Notes: generated by a model from the letters alone, not told the origin. 63,247 nt of DNA from Xanthobacteraceae bacterium (GCA_028290465.1 JAQGJU010000065.1:1-63247), one strand, 5' to 3'; shown: positions 1 through 9,163, counted from the first letter of the stretch. Numbers and translations are program-made.

Positions 1-449
1 GCCAGCGCGACCTTGTCATGGGCGCGCAGGTCGCGGATGTGGCCGATGAACAGCGTGTGGTCGCCGCAGTCGTGCCGCGCCACCACGTCGGCCGCGATGG
101 TCGCGCAGGCGCCGGCCAGCACCGGCACGCCGGCGTGGTGCTCGAACTTGATCTCCAGGCCCTCAACCGGTCGCCCGGCGAAGTGCTTCGACACCGATTC
201 CTGATCCCGCGACAGCATGCTGACGCCGAACTTGCCGGTTTCCGTCAGCAGTTCGTGCATGCGGGCGGTCTTGGCGACCGAGATCACGCACAGCGGCGGC
301 GTCAGCGATCCGGACATGAAGGCACTGGCCGTCATGCCGCGCGGCTCGCCGCCCTGCTCGGTCGTGATCACGGTGACGCCGGTGGCGAACCGCCCCATCA
401 CCTTGCGGAACTGATGCGGGGCAATTTCCGGCGTGTCGTGCTTGGTCAT
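1..449 (-). CDS. Flavin reductase (HpaC-like), 3' part cut by window edge
   Basis: The frame read leftward from the ATG at 449 begins MTKHDTPEIAPHQFRKVMGR and continues FATGVTVITT, GMTASAFMS, SLTPPLCVISV and HFAGRPVEG. This is the N-terminal and central part of the FMN-binding flavin reductase-like family (HpaC/DIM6). Such enzymes make free FADH2 or FMNH2 with NAD(P)H for a partner monooxygenase. The next gene on the same strand, 97 bp upstream, encodes an HpaB-type oxygenase, so the two probably form one two-component monooxygenase. About 149 codons are present; the usual length is 160-190, so only the C-terminus is missing. The substrate cannot be named. The family call is secure. Confidence 0.88.
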   Translation of the reverse strand, partial: MTKHDTPEIAPHQFRKVMGRFATGVTVITTEQGGEPRGMTASAFMSGSLTPPLCVISVAKTARMHELLTETGKFGVSMLSRDQESVSKHFAGRPVEGLEIKFEHHAGVPVLAGACATIAADVVARHDCGDHTLFIGHIRDLRAHDKVAL

Positions 450-546
450 CGGCGGCCCACTCTTGACGTTGCGTCCCCCGGAGTTGTCCCGGGGAATCCG
501 TCAAAAGCAAGCCTGTTGCCCAACAAAACCGGTGGGCGGCCAGCGG

Positions 547-2142
547 TCAGCGCTTATCTTTCATCATATGATAGCTGAGCTCGCCCGGATCGGTAAGATC
601 CGGGACCGTCCAGCCGTCCAGGTTGTACTCCGCCATGCATTCCTCGGCGAAACCCTTGAAGCGGTCGGCATTGCCGGACGCCATCGCGCCGAACAGCGCG
701 TAGCGCCGGATCTCCTCGGTCGAGCCGCCGTAGTTGATCTCGTACAACTCGTGCCGGCCGCCGAACTCGGAGCCGAGGCAGTCCCACAGCAGCTTCATCA
801 GCTTGACGCGTTCCTCGGCCTTGTAGCCGTTGGAGCCGCGCAGATACTGGTCGAGATAGGGCCGGATTTCCGGGTTCTGGAAATCGCGGGCATGCGAGTT
901 CAGGTAAATCAGGCCGGACGCGACGGTCTGCTCGATGATGTATTTGATCTTGGAATACGCGATGGTGGCGATGATCGCATAGGCATTGCCCGGGTCCATG
1001 TTCGGCAGCAGGTAGTCGCCGATCCACGGTTTCGGATCGCGCACCATCGCGTCGCTCAGCGCCCAGAACAGATTGCGCCAGGCGATCACCTCGCCGACAT
1101 TGGCCTGCACGCCGCGATAGTCCTTGGTGCCGGCGGCCTCGACCGCCTTGAGCAGCAGCCCGGCGATGAAGTCGAGCTTGACCGCGAGACGCGTGCAACC
1201 ATGCACCACAAAGCGCGGCAGGAAGCCGGTGCGCGGGAAGAAATTGTTGGCCTTCTCGATGTCGCCATAGACGAAGACGTTTTCCCAAGGCACCAGCACC
1301 TTGTCCATGATGAACACCGCGTCGTTCTCGTCGACCCGACTGGACAGCGGATAGTCGAACGGCGAGCCCATCACAGTGGCGGTCATTTCGTACGAGGTGC
1401 GGCAGATGAATTTCACGCCCGGCGTATTGGTCGGCAGCATGAACACCGCGGCGAACTTCTTGTCCTGCACCGGGATCAGGCCGTGATGCGCCACGAAGGT
1501 ATAATTGGTCAGCACCGAACCGGTCGCCACCACCTTGGCGCCCGACACGATAATGCCTTTGTCGGTTTCCTTCTCGACGTGGCAGCAGACGTCGCCGACC
1601 TCGTTCGGCGGGCGGTCGCGATCGACCGGTGGATGAATGATCGCGTGATTGACGAACGGCACGTGCTCCTGGCTGTACTTGTACCAGCGCTTCGCGTTCT
1701 CCTGATACGGATCGTAGAATTCCGAATTGGCGCCGAGCGTCGCCAGGAACGCCGCCTTGTAGTCCGGCGCGCGGCCGAGCCAGCCATAGGTCAGCCGCGC
1801 CCATTCGGCGATCGCGGTGCGGCCGGCCATCATTTCCTCTGGCGTCTTCGGCGCCTTGAAGAACGCGTGCGTCATGCCGCCATTGCCGGTGTCGGTCGGC
1901 ACCAGCAGCTTGTCCTTGTGCTTGGGGTCGTGCAGCGCGTCGTACAGCCGCGCCACCATGCGCGAGGTGTTGCGAAACGCTGGATGCGTGGTCACGTCCT
2001 TGACACGCTCGCCATAGATGAAGACCTCGCGGCCGTCATTGAGCGATGCCAGATATTCATCGCCTGTCTGCGGCCGCGACACCGCGACATTGCCAATGGT
2101 GGCAGGCTCCGAGGCAAACGCCTCCGGATTGCTCCGCGTCAT
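547..2142 (-). CDS. 4-hydroxyphenylacetate 3-hydroxylase family (HpaB-like) monooxygenase, oxygenase component
   Basis: A 531-residue protein with family hallmarks near its N-terminus: [31 protein letters not shown] and an N-terminal helical domain, followed by the acyl-CoA-dehydrogenase-like flavin-binding body. Members hydroxylate phenolic substrates with reduced flavin supplied by a separate reductase, which is the adjacent downstream gene. The ATG at 2142 was preferred to an in-frame ATG at 2169 because GGGAGGACGAC precedes it at ideal spacing. Length fits HpaB/PvcC-type enzymes (480-540 residues). The true substrate is open (4-hydroxyphenylacetate, chlorophenol or another phenol) because no ring-cleavage genes are visible nearby. 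Confidence 0.9.
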   Translation of the reverse strand: MTRSNPEAFASEPATIGNVAVSRPQTGDEYLASLNDGREVFIYGERVKDVTTHPAFRNTSRMVARLYDALHDPKHKDKLLVPTDTGNGGMTHAFFKAPKTPEEMMAGRTAIAEWARLTYGWLGRAPDYKAAFLATLGANSEFYDPYQENAKRWYKYSQEHVPFVNHAIIHPPVDRDRPPNEVGDVCCHVEKETDKGIIVSGAKVVATGSVLTNYTFVAHHGLIPVQDKKFAAVFMLPTNTPGVKFICRTSYEMTATVMGSPFDYPLSSRVDENDAVFIMDKVLVPWENVFVYGDIEKANNFFPRTGFLPRFVVHGCTRLAVKLDFIAGLLLKAVEAAGTKDYRGVQANVGEVIAWRNLFWALSDAMVRDPKPWIGDYLLPNMDPGNAYAIIATIAYSKIKYIIEQTVASGLIYLNSHARDFQNPEIRPYLDQYLRGSNGYKAEERVKLMKLLWDCLGSEFGGRHELYEINYGGSTEEIRRYALFGAMASGNADRFKGFAEECMAEYNLDGWTVPDLTDPGELSYHMMKDKR

Positions 2143-2264
2143 GTCGTCCTCCCAAGCGCTTGTTTTCAAGTCGCTGTTATTATTGGTCGAACCGACAGGC
2201 TACGTTCGCCGTCCGTCTCCGTCAATTTGACGAAGCCACCGAAGGCGGCTCAGAAACTCGGAAT

Positions 2265-2291
2265 GTGCCGGCGGGATCACGCCGCCGGCAC
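2265..2291. other. Perfect 10-bp hairpin between argC and the monooxygenase gene
   Basis: GTGCCGGCGG (2265-2274) pairs perfectly with CCGCCGGCAC (2282-2291) across a 7-nt loop. It lies just downstream of the argC stop. There is no U-run on either strand, so it is not a canonical intrinsic terminator; it may stabilise the argC 3' end or assist Rho-dependent termination. Confidence 0.45.
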
Positions 2292-2300
2292 GCCGATCCC

Positions 2301-3359
2301 TTACGGAAACAGCGCCACCTGGTCGATGCCGGCAGTCTCCGGGAAGCCGAGCATCAGGTTCATGTTCTGCACCGCCTGGCCGGACGCGCCCTTCACAAGA
2401 TTGTCCAGCGCCGAGATAATGATCGCACGGCCGGGCACGCGGTCCTTGGCGACGCCGATCATCGTCATGTTGGAGCCGCGCACATGCCGGGTCTGCGGCG
2501 TTTCGCCGAACGGCAGCACATGCACGAACGGCTCGTTCGCGTATGACTTCACAAGTATCGCATGAAGATCCTCGGGCGACTTGCCGCCTTCGCCCCGCAC
2601 ATAGATGGTCGACAGAATGCCGCGGTTCATCGGCAGCAGATGCGGCGTGAAGCTGACCAGCACCTTGCGGCCGGCCGCCTTGCTGAATTCCTGATCGAGC
2701 TCCGCCATGTGCCGGTGCTGGCCGACGCCGTAGGCATGGAAGCCTTCGGACACCTCCGAGAACAGCATCGCTTCCTTGGCCGAGCGGCCGGCGCCGGTCA
2801 TGCCCGACTTGGCGTCGATCACGATCTCGTCCGGCGCGATCGCCTTGGCCTTGAGCAGCGGAATCAGCGGCAACTGCGCGCAGGTGGTGTAGCAGCCCGG
2901 ATTGGCGACCAGCCGCGCCTTGCGGACTTCCTCCCGATAGAATTCGGACACGCCGTAGACCGCTTCGCGCTGCAGGTCGAGCGACGCGTGATCGTGGCCG
3001 TACCAGTATTTATACGCCTCGGGATCGGAAAGCCGGAAGTCGGCGGACAGATCGACCACCTTGGTTTTCGGCGCCTTGGCCAGCAGATCGGTGACCACCT
3101 TCTGCGTCGTGGCGTGCGGCAGCGCGCCGAACACCAGATCGAGTTTCGCGCCGGCCCAGTCGACGCTGTCGATCGAAACGAGTTGCGGCAGCTCATAGGG
3201 CGCGAATTGCGGAAACACGTCGCGCATCGCCTGCCCGGCGCGCCGGTCGGCGGTCAGCAGCGCCAGATCGACATTCGGATGGCGCAACAGCAGGCGCACC
3301 AGTTCCGAGCCGGTGTAGCCGGAGGCACCCAGAATGCCGATCTTCGCTTTGCTCGCCAT
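2301..3359 (-). CDS. argC: N-acetyl-gamma-glutamyl-phosphate reductase
   Basis: 352 residues. The N-terminus IGILGASGYTGSELVRLLLR is the NAD(P)-binding Rossmann start typical of ArgC, and the catalytic cysteine lies in VANPGCYTTCAQL. ArgC reduces N-acetyl-glutamyl phosphate to the semialdehyde, the third step of arginine synthesis in the cytoplasm. Length and motifs match the long type-1 AGPR family. The 240 bp upstream separate it from a lactonase-like gene transcribed in the same direction, so it probably has its own promoter. A strong hairpin follows its stop codon. Identification is secure. Confidence 0.97.
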   Translation of the reverse strand: MASKAKIGILGASGYTGSELVRLLLRHPNVDLALLTADRRAGQAMRDVFPQFAPYELPQLVSIDSVDWAGAKLDLVFGALPHATTQKVVTDLLAKAPKTKVVDLSADFRLSDPEAYKYWYGHDHASLDLQREAVYGVSEFYREEVRKARLVANPGCYTTCAQLPLIPLLKAKAIAPDEIVIDAKSGMTGAGRSAKEAMLFSEVSEGFHAYGVGQHRHMAELDQEFSKAAGRKVLVSFTPHLLPMNRGILSTIYVRGEGGKSPEDLHAILVKSYANEPFVHVLPFGETPQTRHVRGSNMTMIGVAKDRVPGRAIIISALDNLVKGASGQAVQNMNLMLGFPETAGIDQVALFP

Positions 3360-3581
3360 GGCTCAGTACTCCGTGCCGGCCGTCGCAAAGCGCGGCCCGG
3401 TTCAGGCAGATAATTTGATGGAGGGTGGAATCAAGGGCCGATATTCGGCGGCCGGGTCGTTCACGCGCGCGCGTCCGCTCCGGCCGCGATACTACGGCGG
3501 CGGCTGTGACGGCGGTATGGCACGAACTTGGTCATGGCGGCGCTATTACCGCCGGCTTCCACCCAGGTCAAGCCGGCGCCC

Positions 3582-3605
3582 GCCGTGACCGGTCCGCGTC
3601 ACGGC
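3582..3605. other. Perfect 8-bp hairpin spanning the stop codon of the lactonase-like gene
   Basis: GCCGTGAC (3582-3589) and GTCACGGC (3598-3605) form a perfect stem with an 8-nt loop. The minus-strand stop codon at 3599-3601 is inside the right arm. No U-run follows, so intrinsic termination is doubtful; an RNA-stability role is possible. Confidence 0.35.
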
Positions 3606-4678
3606 AAGGCGACGATTTCCACCCAGTTCGGGTTTTGGCCGGTCGGATATCGCTTGAGCGCGGTCAGCTTGCCGCTCGCCGCGTCGACAGCATGGCTGGT
3701 CAGGCTGTGTGAAAGCTGCCCGACCGCCAGCAGATAGCGCCCGGACGGATCGATGGCGAAACTGCGCGGCTGTTGCTCGGTGGCGACACTGCCTACCGGC
3801 GTCAGCATGCCGGCGGCATCGACCTTGAAGCCGGCCAGCGTGCTGGTGGTGCGCTCCGACGCATAGAGCAGCTTGCCGTCCGGCGTCAGATGGATATCCG
3901 CTGCCCACGGCTTGCCGGCAAAGCCCGGCGGCAGCGCGCTCACGGTCTGCTTGGCGGCCAGCGTCCCCTTGTCGCCGTCGAAGGCGAACACCACGAGAGA
4001 GCCGTCAAGCTCATTGAGCAGGTACACCAGCGTGCCATTCGGATGGAACACGAAATGCCGCGGACCGGCCTTGTCGGGCACCTTCACAAACCCTGGATCG
4101 TTCGCGATAAAGCCCGTGGCGACGTCGAACTTGTACAGGTTGACAATGTCGGCGCCGAGACTGGTCACCAGCACGAAACGGTTCGACGGATCGGTGATGA
4201 TCTGGTGCGCGTTGGGCGCGGTCGCGACCACCTGATGCGCGGCCTCGACGACGCCGTCTGGTCCAACCTGATTGATCGCGACCTTGTGGCCGCCATAGGA
4301 CGCACCCAACAGATAGAGTCCGGTGCGGTCGGTCGCGAGATAGGCCATCTGGTCCGGAAGCGGACCGTTGCCGACATGGCTCAACCTGCCGGTGGCGCCA
4401 TCGATGGCGAAGGTCGCGGCCAGCAGCGGCTCCGAACGAACGCCAATATAGAGAAAGCGCTTGTCCGGACTCACCGCCATCGGCGTGCTGGAGCCGGCTT
4501 TGCTCACGCCCGGAATGGCGACCTTCTGCACGGGGCTCAGGTCGCCATTCTGCGGATCGAGCAACATCACGTCGATATCATTGCTCTCCGCGTTGCCGAC
4601 ATAGACCAGGGTCGCGGCATTGGCCGTCGTCATGACGACCATCGCAGCGAGTACCGAGGCCGCCAACATGTGCAGCAT
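3599..4678 (-). CDS. Exported lactonase-family seven-bladed beta-propeller protein
   Basis: 359 residues from the ATG at 4678 with an N-terminal signal peptide (MLHMLAASVLAAMVVM to ANAA). The body has propeller repeats such as LVYVGNAESNDIDVMLLDP, KRFLYIGVRSEPLL, RHFVFHPNGTLVYLLNELDG, LLYASERTTSTLAGFKVD and PRSFAIDPSGRYLLAVGQ. These match the 6-phosphogluconolactonase/YbhE-like lactonase family (PF10282). An export signal argues against a cytoplasmic pentose-phosphate role. It lies 37 bp downstream of a Tat-exported metallo-beta-lactamase-fold gene, so the two are probably co-transcribed. Activity on a lactone is plausible but not shown by the sequence. Confidence 0.82.
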   Translation of the reverse strand: MLHMLAASVLAAMVVMTTANAATLVYVGNAESNDIDVMLLDPQNGDLSPVQKVAIPGVSKAGSSTPMAVSPDKRFLYIGVRSEPLLAATFAIDGATGRLSHVGNGPLPDQMAYLATDRTGLYLLGASYGGHKVAINQVGPDGVVEAAHQVVATAPNAHQIITDPSNRFVLVTSLGADIVNLYKFDVATGFIANDPGFVKVPDKAGPRHFVFHPNGTLVYLLNELDGSLVVFAFDGDKGTLAAKQTVSALPPGFAGKPWAADIHLTPDGKLLYASERTTSTLAGFKVDAAGMLTPVGSVATEQQPRSFAIDPSGRYLLAVGQLSHSLTSHAVDAASGKLTALKRYPTGQNPNWVEIVALP

Positions 4679-4715
4679 GGCCCTGCTCTCATCGTGCGCT
4701 CCGCGATCGCTCTGA

Positions 4716-5705
4716 CTAGATCGTCGGGCTCCACGGCACCGCGATTTCGCGGTAGCCGTTGCCGGCCTTTTCGACATAGGCCCGGCTCGGGAACGGGAAG
4801 TGGAAACCCTGCACCATCATCTTCTCGGCGACCAGCATGTCATAGACCTTGCGGCGCGTCGTCTCGGCCAGCGGGGCATCCTGGTCATAGAACGCATGCC
4901 ATTGCGGATTGCGCACGAACAGGAACGGCACATGGGTGACGTCCGACTGTACGAACACTTTCTGCGCGCCGGATGAAACCACAAAGGAGGTGTGGCCGAT
5001 GGAGTGACCCGGCGTACCGACGGCGGTGACGCCCGGCAGCACTTCCTTGTCCCACTCATAGGTGCGCACGCGCTTCATCACCTCGGTTTTGAACACCCGC
5101 CGCACGTTCTTGAAGTTGTCTTCCATGCGGCCTTTCGGCGCCCGGCTCATCTCGCCGTCGTCCATCCAGTATTTATGCTCGATCGCCGGAACGAGGATCT
5201 CGGCATTCGGGAATGCCAGCGAATTGTCGGCTTTCAGCAGCCCGTTGATGTGATCGCCGTGATGATGCGATATCACCACCGTATCGATCGCCTTGGCGTC
5301 GATGCCGGCGGCCGCGAGATTGGTCAGCAATTGCCCGACACCGCCCTTGCTCGCCGCATAGGCGGCCTCGCCGATTCCAGTGTCGACGATAGCGAGCTTC
5401 GATCCGGTATTGATCACCACCGGATTGTACGGATTGAGGATCACGTCCTTTTCCATGAACGACGCCTCAAGCGCCTTATTGATCGTCTCGCGATTGGCAT
5501 TGGCGACGTGATCGTCGGCGAACTTGAAGCGGTTCATGCCATCGGTCACGACGGTCATTTCGATGTCGCCGACCTTGTAGCGATAGAATCCCGGCGCCTG
5601 ATTGCCGGCGGCGGGCGCCGCGGCGGATGCCGGAGCATTTGGTAGGAGTGGGGACGCGGCAAGCATGGCGGCTCCGGTTAGCGCGGTACGTCGGGTGATG
5701 GTCAT
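4716..5705 (-). CDS. Tat-exported MBL-fold metallo-hydrolase (copy 1)
   Basis: 329 residues from the ATG at 5705, chosen because AAGGGGGAACACC precedes it and because it starts directly with a Tat-like signal (ITRRTALTGAAML ... ASA). The metallo-beta-lactamase signature is SHHHGDH, with ligands His147, His149, Asp151 and His152; GTPGHSIGHTSF supplies a further His and SDVTHVPF the bridging Asp. The paralogue at 5903-6901 has the same order of motifs. Family members include lactonases and other hydrolases; the substrate is unknown. The neighbouring exported lactonase-like protein hints at extracytoplasmic ester or lactone hydrolysis, which is inference. Confidence 0.85.
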   Translation of the reverse strand: MTITRRTALTGAAMLAASPLLPNAPASAAAPAAGNQAPGFYRYKVGDIEMTVVTDGMNRFKFADDHVANANRETINKALEASFMEKDVILNPYNPVVINTGSKLAIVDTGIGEAAYAASKGGVGQLLTNLAAAGIDAKAIDTVVISHHHGDHINGLLKADNSLAFPNAEILVPAIEHKYWMDDGEMSRAPKGRMEDNFKNVRRVFKTEVMKRVRTYEWDKEVLPGVTAVGTPGHSIGHTSFVVSSGAQKVFVQSDVTHVPFLFVRNPQWHAFYDQDAPLAETTRRKVYDMLVAEKMMVQGFHFPFPSRAYVEKAGNGYREIAVPWSPTI

Positions 5706-5723
5706 GGTGTTCCCCCTTGAATG

Positions 5724-5771
5724 TTTTTTCAGTGACACGTTTTTTCAGTGACACGTTTATTTAGTGACGCG
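5724..5771. repeat. Three tandem 16-bp repeats upstream of MBL gene copy 1
   Basis: Units TTTTTTCAGTGACACG at 5724-5739 and 5740-5755 are identical; a third unit TTTATTTAGTGACGCG (5756-5771) differs at three positions. They end about 19 bp before the ATG at 5705, so they lie in the leader or promoter. The unit is AT-rich against a GC-rich background. Possible roles are regulator binding or simple slippage expansion. Confidence 0.8.
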
Positions 5772-5845
5772 ACACGGCCGTTATACGGCAGGGCCGGCTC
5801 CCCTATGTTACCGCCATATACCGCGCTTTGAAATGGCCGCCGGAC

Positions 5846-5876
5846 ATAAAAAGGGCCGCCCCGAAGGACGGCCCTT
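5846..5876 (-). terminator. Rho-independent terminator after MBL gene copy 2
   Basis: Read on the minus strand, AAGGGCCGTCC, then a TTCGG loop, then GGCGGCCCTT with one bulged T, followed by TTTATG. The G+C stem, UUCG-type loop and U-run (CCCTTTTTATG) are canonical. It lies about 27 bp after the stop of the gene at 5903-6901 and separates it from copy 1. Confidence 0.85.
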
Positions 5877-5902
5877 ATCGCTTCGATCAGGCTTTAAAGA
5901 TC

Positions 5903-6901
5903 TTAGATCGACGGGCTCCACGGCGCCGGGGTCGTCCGGTAGCCGTTGCCATCCTTCTCGACATGGGCCACTGACGGGAACGGATAGTGATAGGCCTGGA
6001 CCATCATCCGGTCGGCGGCGAGCTGGTCGTACAGCTTGCGGCGGGTTTCTTCGGCCATCTTGCCGTCCATGTCGAACACCGCATGCCAGCCCGGATGGCG
6101 CGCGAACAGATACGGCACGTTGGTCACATCGGCCTGCAGCATCACGGTCGACTTACCGGACGACAGCACATGCGAGGTGTGGCCGGGCGTGTGGCCGAAG
6201 GTCGACATCGACGTGATGCCGGGAGCCAGTTCCTTGCCGCCTTCGTACTTGGTCACCTTGTTGCCGTGCGCGTCGAACACTTTCTTGACCAGCGCGAAGT
6301 TGCCCTTGAGGCCTTCCGGCGCGCGGCTCGCATTGCCTTCATCGGTCCAGTACGCCCACTCGGCGGACGGCACCAGGATCTCGGCATTCGCGAACGCCGG
6401 CTTGCCTTCGGCATTGATCAGGCCGCCGATGTGGTCGCCGTGGAAATGCGAGATGATCACCATGTCGACGTTCTTCGCGTCGAGGCCGGCCGCGGTCAGA
6501 TTGGTGTGATACTGGCCCATCGCGCCCTTGCTCTGGGCATTGACCGCGGCGCCAAGGCCGGTGTCGATCGCGATCAGCTTGCCGCCGGTGTTGACCACCA
6601 CCGGGTTGAACGGAATGGTCACCTTATCCTTTTCCATGAACGCGGCTTCCAGCGCCTTGTTCACGTCTTCCTTCTTGGCGTTGGCCACGAAGTTGTCGGC
6701 GAGCGGTCCGGGCCGCGCGCCGTCGGTGACGACGGTCACTTCCATGTCGCCGATCTTGTAGCGGTACCAGCCGGCGGCCTGCTTGCCGACCGGAGGGGCG
6801 GCGGCCAGGGCCGGCGTGGTGCCGACCAACGGCGCGAGCGCACCGGCGGCGCCGGCCAGCGCGGCGGCGGACAGCAGATGGCGGCGATTAAGTTGAGTCA
6901 T
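5903..6901 (-). CDS. Tat-exported MBL-fold metallo-hydrolase (copy 2)
   Basis: 332 residues. The signal LNRRHLLSAAALAGAAGA has a twin-arginine pair and ends at a likely ALAAA site. Metal-binding motif SHFHGDH gives His152, His154, Asp156 and His157; TFGHTPGHTSHV and QADVTNVPYLF supply the remaining ligands. It is clearly paralogous to the gene at 4716-5705: both share GDMEVTVVTDG/GDIEMTVVTDG, the NKALEA(A/S)FMEKD stretch and ADVTN/SDVTH. Tandem duplication is the simplest origin. A strong terminator follows, so it is likely a single-gene unit. The substrate is not identifiable from sequence alone. Confidence 0.86.
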   Translation of the reverse strand: MTQLNRRHLLSAAALAGAAGALAPLVGTTPALAAAPPVGKQAAGWYRYKIGDMEVTVVTDGARPGPLADNFVANAKKEDVNKALEAAFMEKDKVTIPFNPVVVNTGGKLIAIDTGLGAAVNAQSKGAMGQYHTNLTAAGLDAKNVDMVIISHFHGDHIGGLINAEGKPAFANAEILVPSAEWAYWTDEGNASRAPEGLKGNFALVKKVFDAHGNKVTKYEGGKELAPGITSMSTFGHTPGHTSHVLSSGKSTVMLQADVTNVPYLFARHPGWHAVFDMDGKMAEETRRKLYDQLAADRMMVQAYHYPFPSVAHVEKDGNGYRTTPAPWSPSI

Positions 6902-7037
6902 GGGTTTCCTCCCTCGTGAATCGGCATCGGATTCGGATGCGGTGCAATTAGCGCGGTTTGACTACAGGAAATAAGACATACCGTCGCATCAACCCCTCGC
7001 GATCCGGCTTATTCCGCGACGGGCGACGATCCAAGTC

Positions 7038-7607
7038 TCACGTCCCGGTGAAGAAGCGGAGCAGCGCCGGCCAACCGGTCTCCCAGATCCAGGTGAACAC
7101 ATAGCCGCCGCCATCGCCGAGCTTGAGCAGGACAAAGGCCCACAAAAAGGCTGACGAAAAATTGGCGATCTGGAAGCGCCAGATCGGCATCGCGAAGATG
7201 CCGGCGGCCAGCGGCACCGCCGCGCGGAGGGGTCCGAAGAACCTGCCGATCACGATGCCGGCCATGCCCCATTTGCGCACAAAGGCCTCGCCCTTGGGAA
7301 TCATCTCGGGATGCCGCGATAGCGGCCAGATATGATAGACGCGCCGCTCCAGTTTCAGGCCGATCCAATACGACAGCCAGTCGCCGAGCGCGGCGCCCAT
7401 CGAACCGGCGATCCACACCGACCAGAAATCGATGCCGGTGACGCCGATCAGGGCGCCGATCGCAACCAGCGCACCCCAGGCCGGGATCAGCAGCGAGATG
7501 AAGGCGAGCGATTCCGCGAACGCCAGCACGAACACCACCGGCGCCGCCCACACCTCATGCGCGCGCACGAAGGTGACGAGGTCGTGTCCGATGGATTCCA
7601 GGCTCAT
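7038..7607 (-). CDS. DedA family inner membrane protein
   Basis: 189 residues with several hydrophobic segments: APVVFVLAFAESLAFISLLIP, ALVAIGALIGVTGIDFW and a C-terminal FSSAFLWAFVLLKLG. The DedA/SNARE-associated (VTT) signature GRFFGPLRAAVPLAAG is present, followed by GIFAMPIWRFQIANF. DedA proteins belong to a flippase-like superfamily that includes undecaprenyl phosphate and phospholipid transporters and are linked to envelope homeostasis. The next minus-strand gene upstream is an AI-2E/PerM-type permease, 69 bp away; they may share a transcript. Confidence 0.9.
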   Translation of the reverse strand: MSLESIGHDLVTFVRAHEVWAAPVVFVLAFAESLAFISLLIPAWGALVAIGALIGVTGIDFWSVWIAGSMGAALGDWLSYWIGLKLERRVYHIWPLSRHPEMIPKGEAFVRKWGMAGIVIGRFFGPLRAAVPLAAGIFAMPIWRFQIANFSSAFLWAFVLLKLGDGGGYVFTWIWETGWPALLRFFTGT

Positions 7608-7676
7608 GGATGGGGTCCGGCGAAAGGGACCACCTTGTAGCTCGCCATGTGCGGCGGCGCCACTCGCTCCACCATC

Positions 7677-8780
7677 CTAGCCCGGCAGGGTCGTCGCCTC
7701 TTCCTTCGGAAACAAATGGGCCATCGCGACCTTGCCGACGATCAGCAAGGGCACCGACAGGAACGCGCCGACCGGCCCCCACAGCCAGGTCCAGAACACC
7801 AGGGTCAGAAACACGGTCAGCGGATTGAGCGTCAGGCTGCGGCCGATCACGCCGGGCGTGATGAAATGGCCCTCGAAGGTCGTCAGACCGAAATGCACCG
7901 CCGGCGCGACCAGCGCATAGGTGAGCGTCGGGAACGTGACGAGGCCGACCGCGAACAGGATCACCTCCATCATCAGCGGACCGATATAGGGAATGAAGTT
8001 CAGCACACCAGCCAAAACGCCGAGCGCGATGGCGTTCGGCATCCCGACCGCCCAATAAGCGATCGTGCACACGATGGCGAGGCCGATATTGATCAGCGTC
8101 ACGGTGCCGAGATAGCGCGTCAAGTTGTTCTCGGTGTCGTTCAAGATACGGATGGTGCGCAACCGCGCCTCGCGGTCATCGAAGAACACCACCAGCACCC
8201 TGCGGATCCGGGCCCGGCCATACAGAAAGAAGAACAGCGTGCCGAAGAAGATCAGCAACTGCCCGATTGCCGGCGTGAGTGTGCCCAGGACCGGCTGAAC
8301 GAAGCCGATAACATCAACTTTGAGCGGCTCGGTGCCGCCGGCCGGCAGCACGGCGCGGCGCAGATCCTGAAACGCGTCCCACGGGCGGTCGAAGACGTGA
8401 AGCTTGGCCTTGATCGAAGCGCTGAGTTCAGGAAGCCGGCCGGCCCATTCGACGATGGGCGCCGACAACAGGATGATCACAGCGTTGAACGCGCCCAGGA
8501 TGACCATGATCAGGACGGTAGCCGACAGCCATGGCGGGACGCCATGCCGCTCCGCGCGGGTCGAAACCGGCCCCAGCATCGTGCCGATCACGAAAGCCGA
8601 AACGATCGGCAGCAAGACAGCGCGCGCCAGATCGAGCATGACGCCAAACAGGAGCAGAAAAATACCGATGGTCGAGACCTGCGCAGCGACGCGCCAAAAT
8701 GTGCCGACGTTTTCAATCGGCTTGGGCTCGCCGGCGATCATGGGCGCGCGACGGTCGGCGGCTGCGGGACGTGCGTCCAA
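7677..8780 (-). CDS. AI-2E family (PerM-like) transporter
   Basis: 367 residues from a TTG at 8780, chosen because GAGGAGACGCC stands just upstream; other possible starts are a GTG at 8834 (its purine-rich stretch lies too close) and an ATG at 8741. The protein has about eight transmembrane helices with family landmarks: IGIFLLLFGVMLDLARAV near the start, FGTLFFFLYGR, and GVLAGVLNFIPYIGPLMM followed by FVIGPLTV-like segments (ITPGVIGRSLTLNPLTVF). The AI-2 exporter family (PF01594) transports diverse substrates, including Na+ in exchange for H+ in some members, so quorum signalling should not be assumed. It is divergent from parE. Confidence 0.87.
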   Translation of the reverse strand: MDARPAAADRRAPMIAGEPKPIENVGTFWRVAAQVSTIGIFLLLFGVMLDLARAVLLPIVSAFVIGTMLGPVSTRAERHGVPPWLSATVLIMVILGAFNAVIILLSAPIVEWAGRLPELSASIKAKLHVFDRPWDAFQDLRRAVLPAGGTEPLKVDVIGFVQPVLGTLTPAIGQLLIFFGTLFFFLYGRARIRRVLVVFFDDREARLRTIRILNDTENNLTRYLGTVTLINIGLAIVCTIAYWAVGMPNAIALGVLAGVLNFIPYIGPLMMEVILFAVGLVTFPTLTYALVAPAVHFGLTTFEGHFITPGVIGRSLTLNPLTVFLTLVFWTWLWGPVGAFLSVPLLIVGKVAMAHLFPKEEATTLPG

Positions 8781-9163
8781 GGCGTCTCCTCGCCGCTCCG
8801 CGGCACTTGGGCATCCTCGGCCGAAGTGAAACACCCCTCGGCGACGAAATGCGCATCAATCCAGCAGGTTAGAGCGCAGTTCCAGATCGGAAGAACAGAA
8901 ATGCGCCCTAAGATATTGTTTTAAATAGAAAACCTGATTGAAACACCTGCCGGCACGACGCTCCGCAGGGTTCCATCAGGCCTGTTAATGCGGCAACGAC
9001 CGTTTGGTTGCCTCGAAAACGCCGAAACGGCCACGTTGGTGGCCAAACCGCCACGTTGGTGCAGCCCTCGCCATCCGAGCCGCCCCGACAAGCCATCCCC
9101 GACAACCGCCGCCATGGCATAGTCGGCACCTGATTCGCCCATTTCTCCGGAAGTCCGACCATC
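8781..9163. other. Divergent intergenic region between the AI-2E gene and parE
   Basis: This 383-bp gap carries no convincing gene. It includes a direct repeat of GCCACGTTGGTG at 9030-9041 and 9050-9061, exactly 20 bp apart, about 105-135 bp before the parE start. The promoters of both divergent genes are expected here, but no consensus -35/-10 pair stands out. Confidence 0.5.

Noticed and set aside
2265-2291. Intrinsic terminator of argC
   Set aside because: The stem is perfect but no U-run follows on either strand, so it is listed only as a hairpin.
433-2565. A 710-codon plus-strand open frame
   Set aside because: It runs antisense to the monooxygenase gene and shows no family features; long antisense frames are expected in GC-rich genes.
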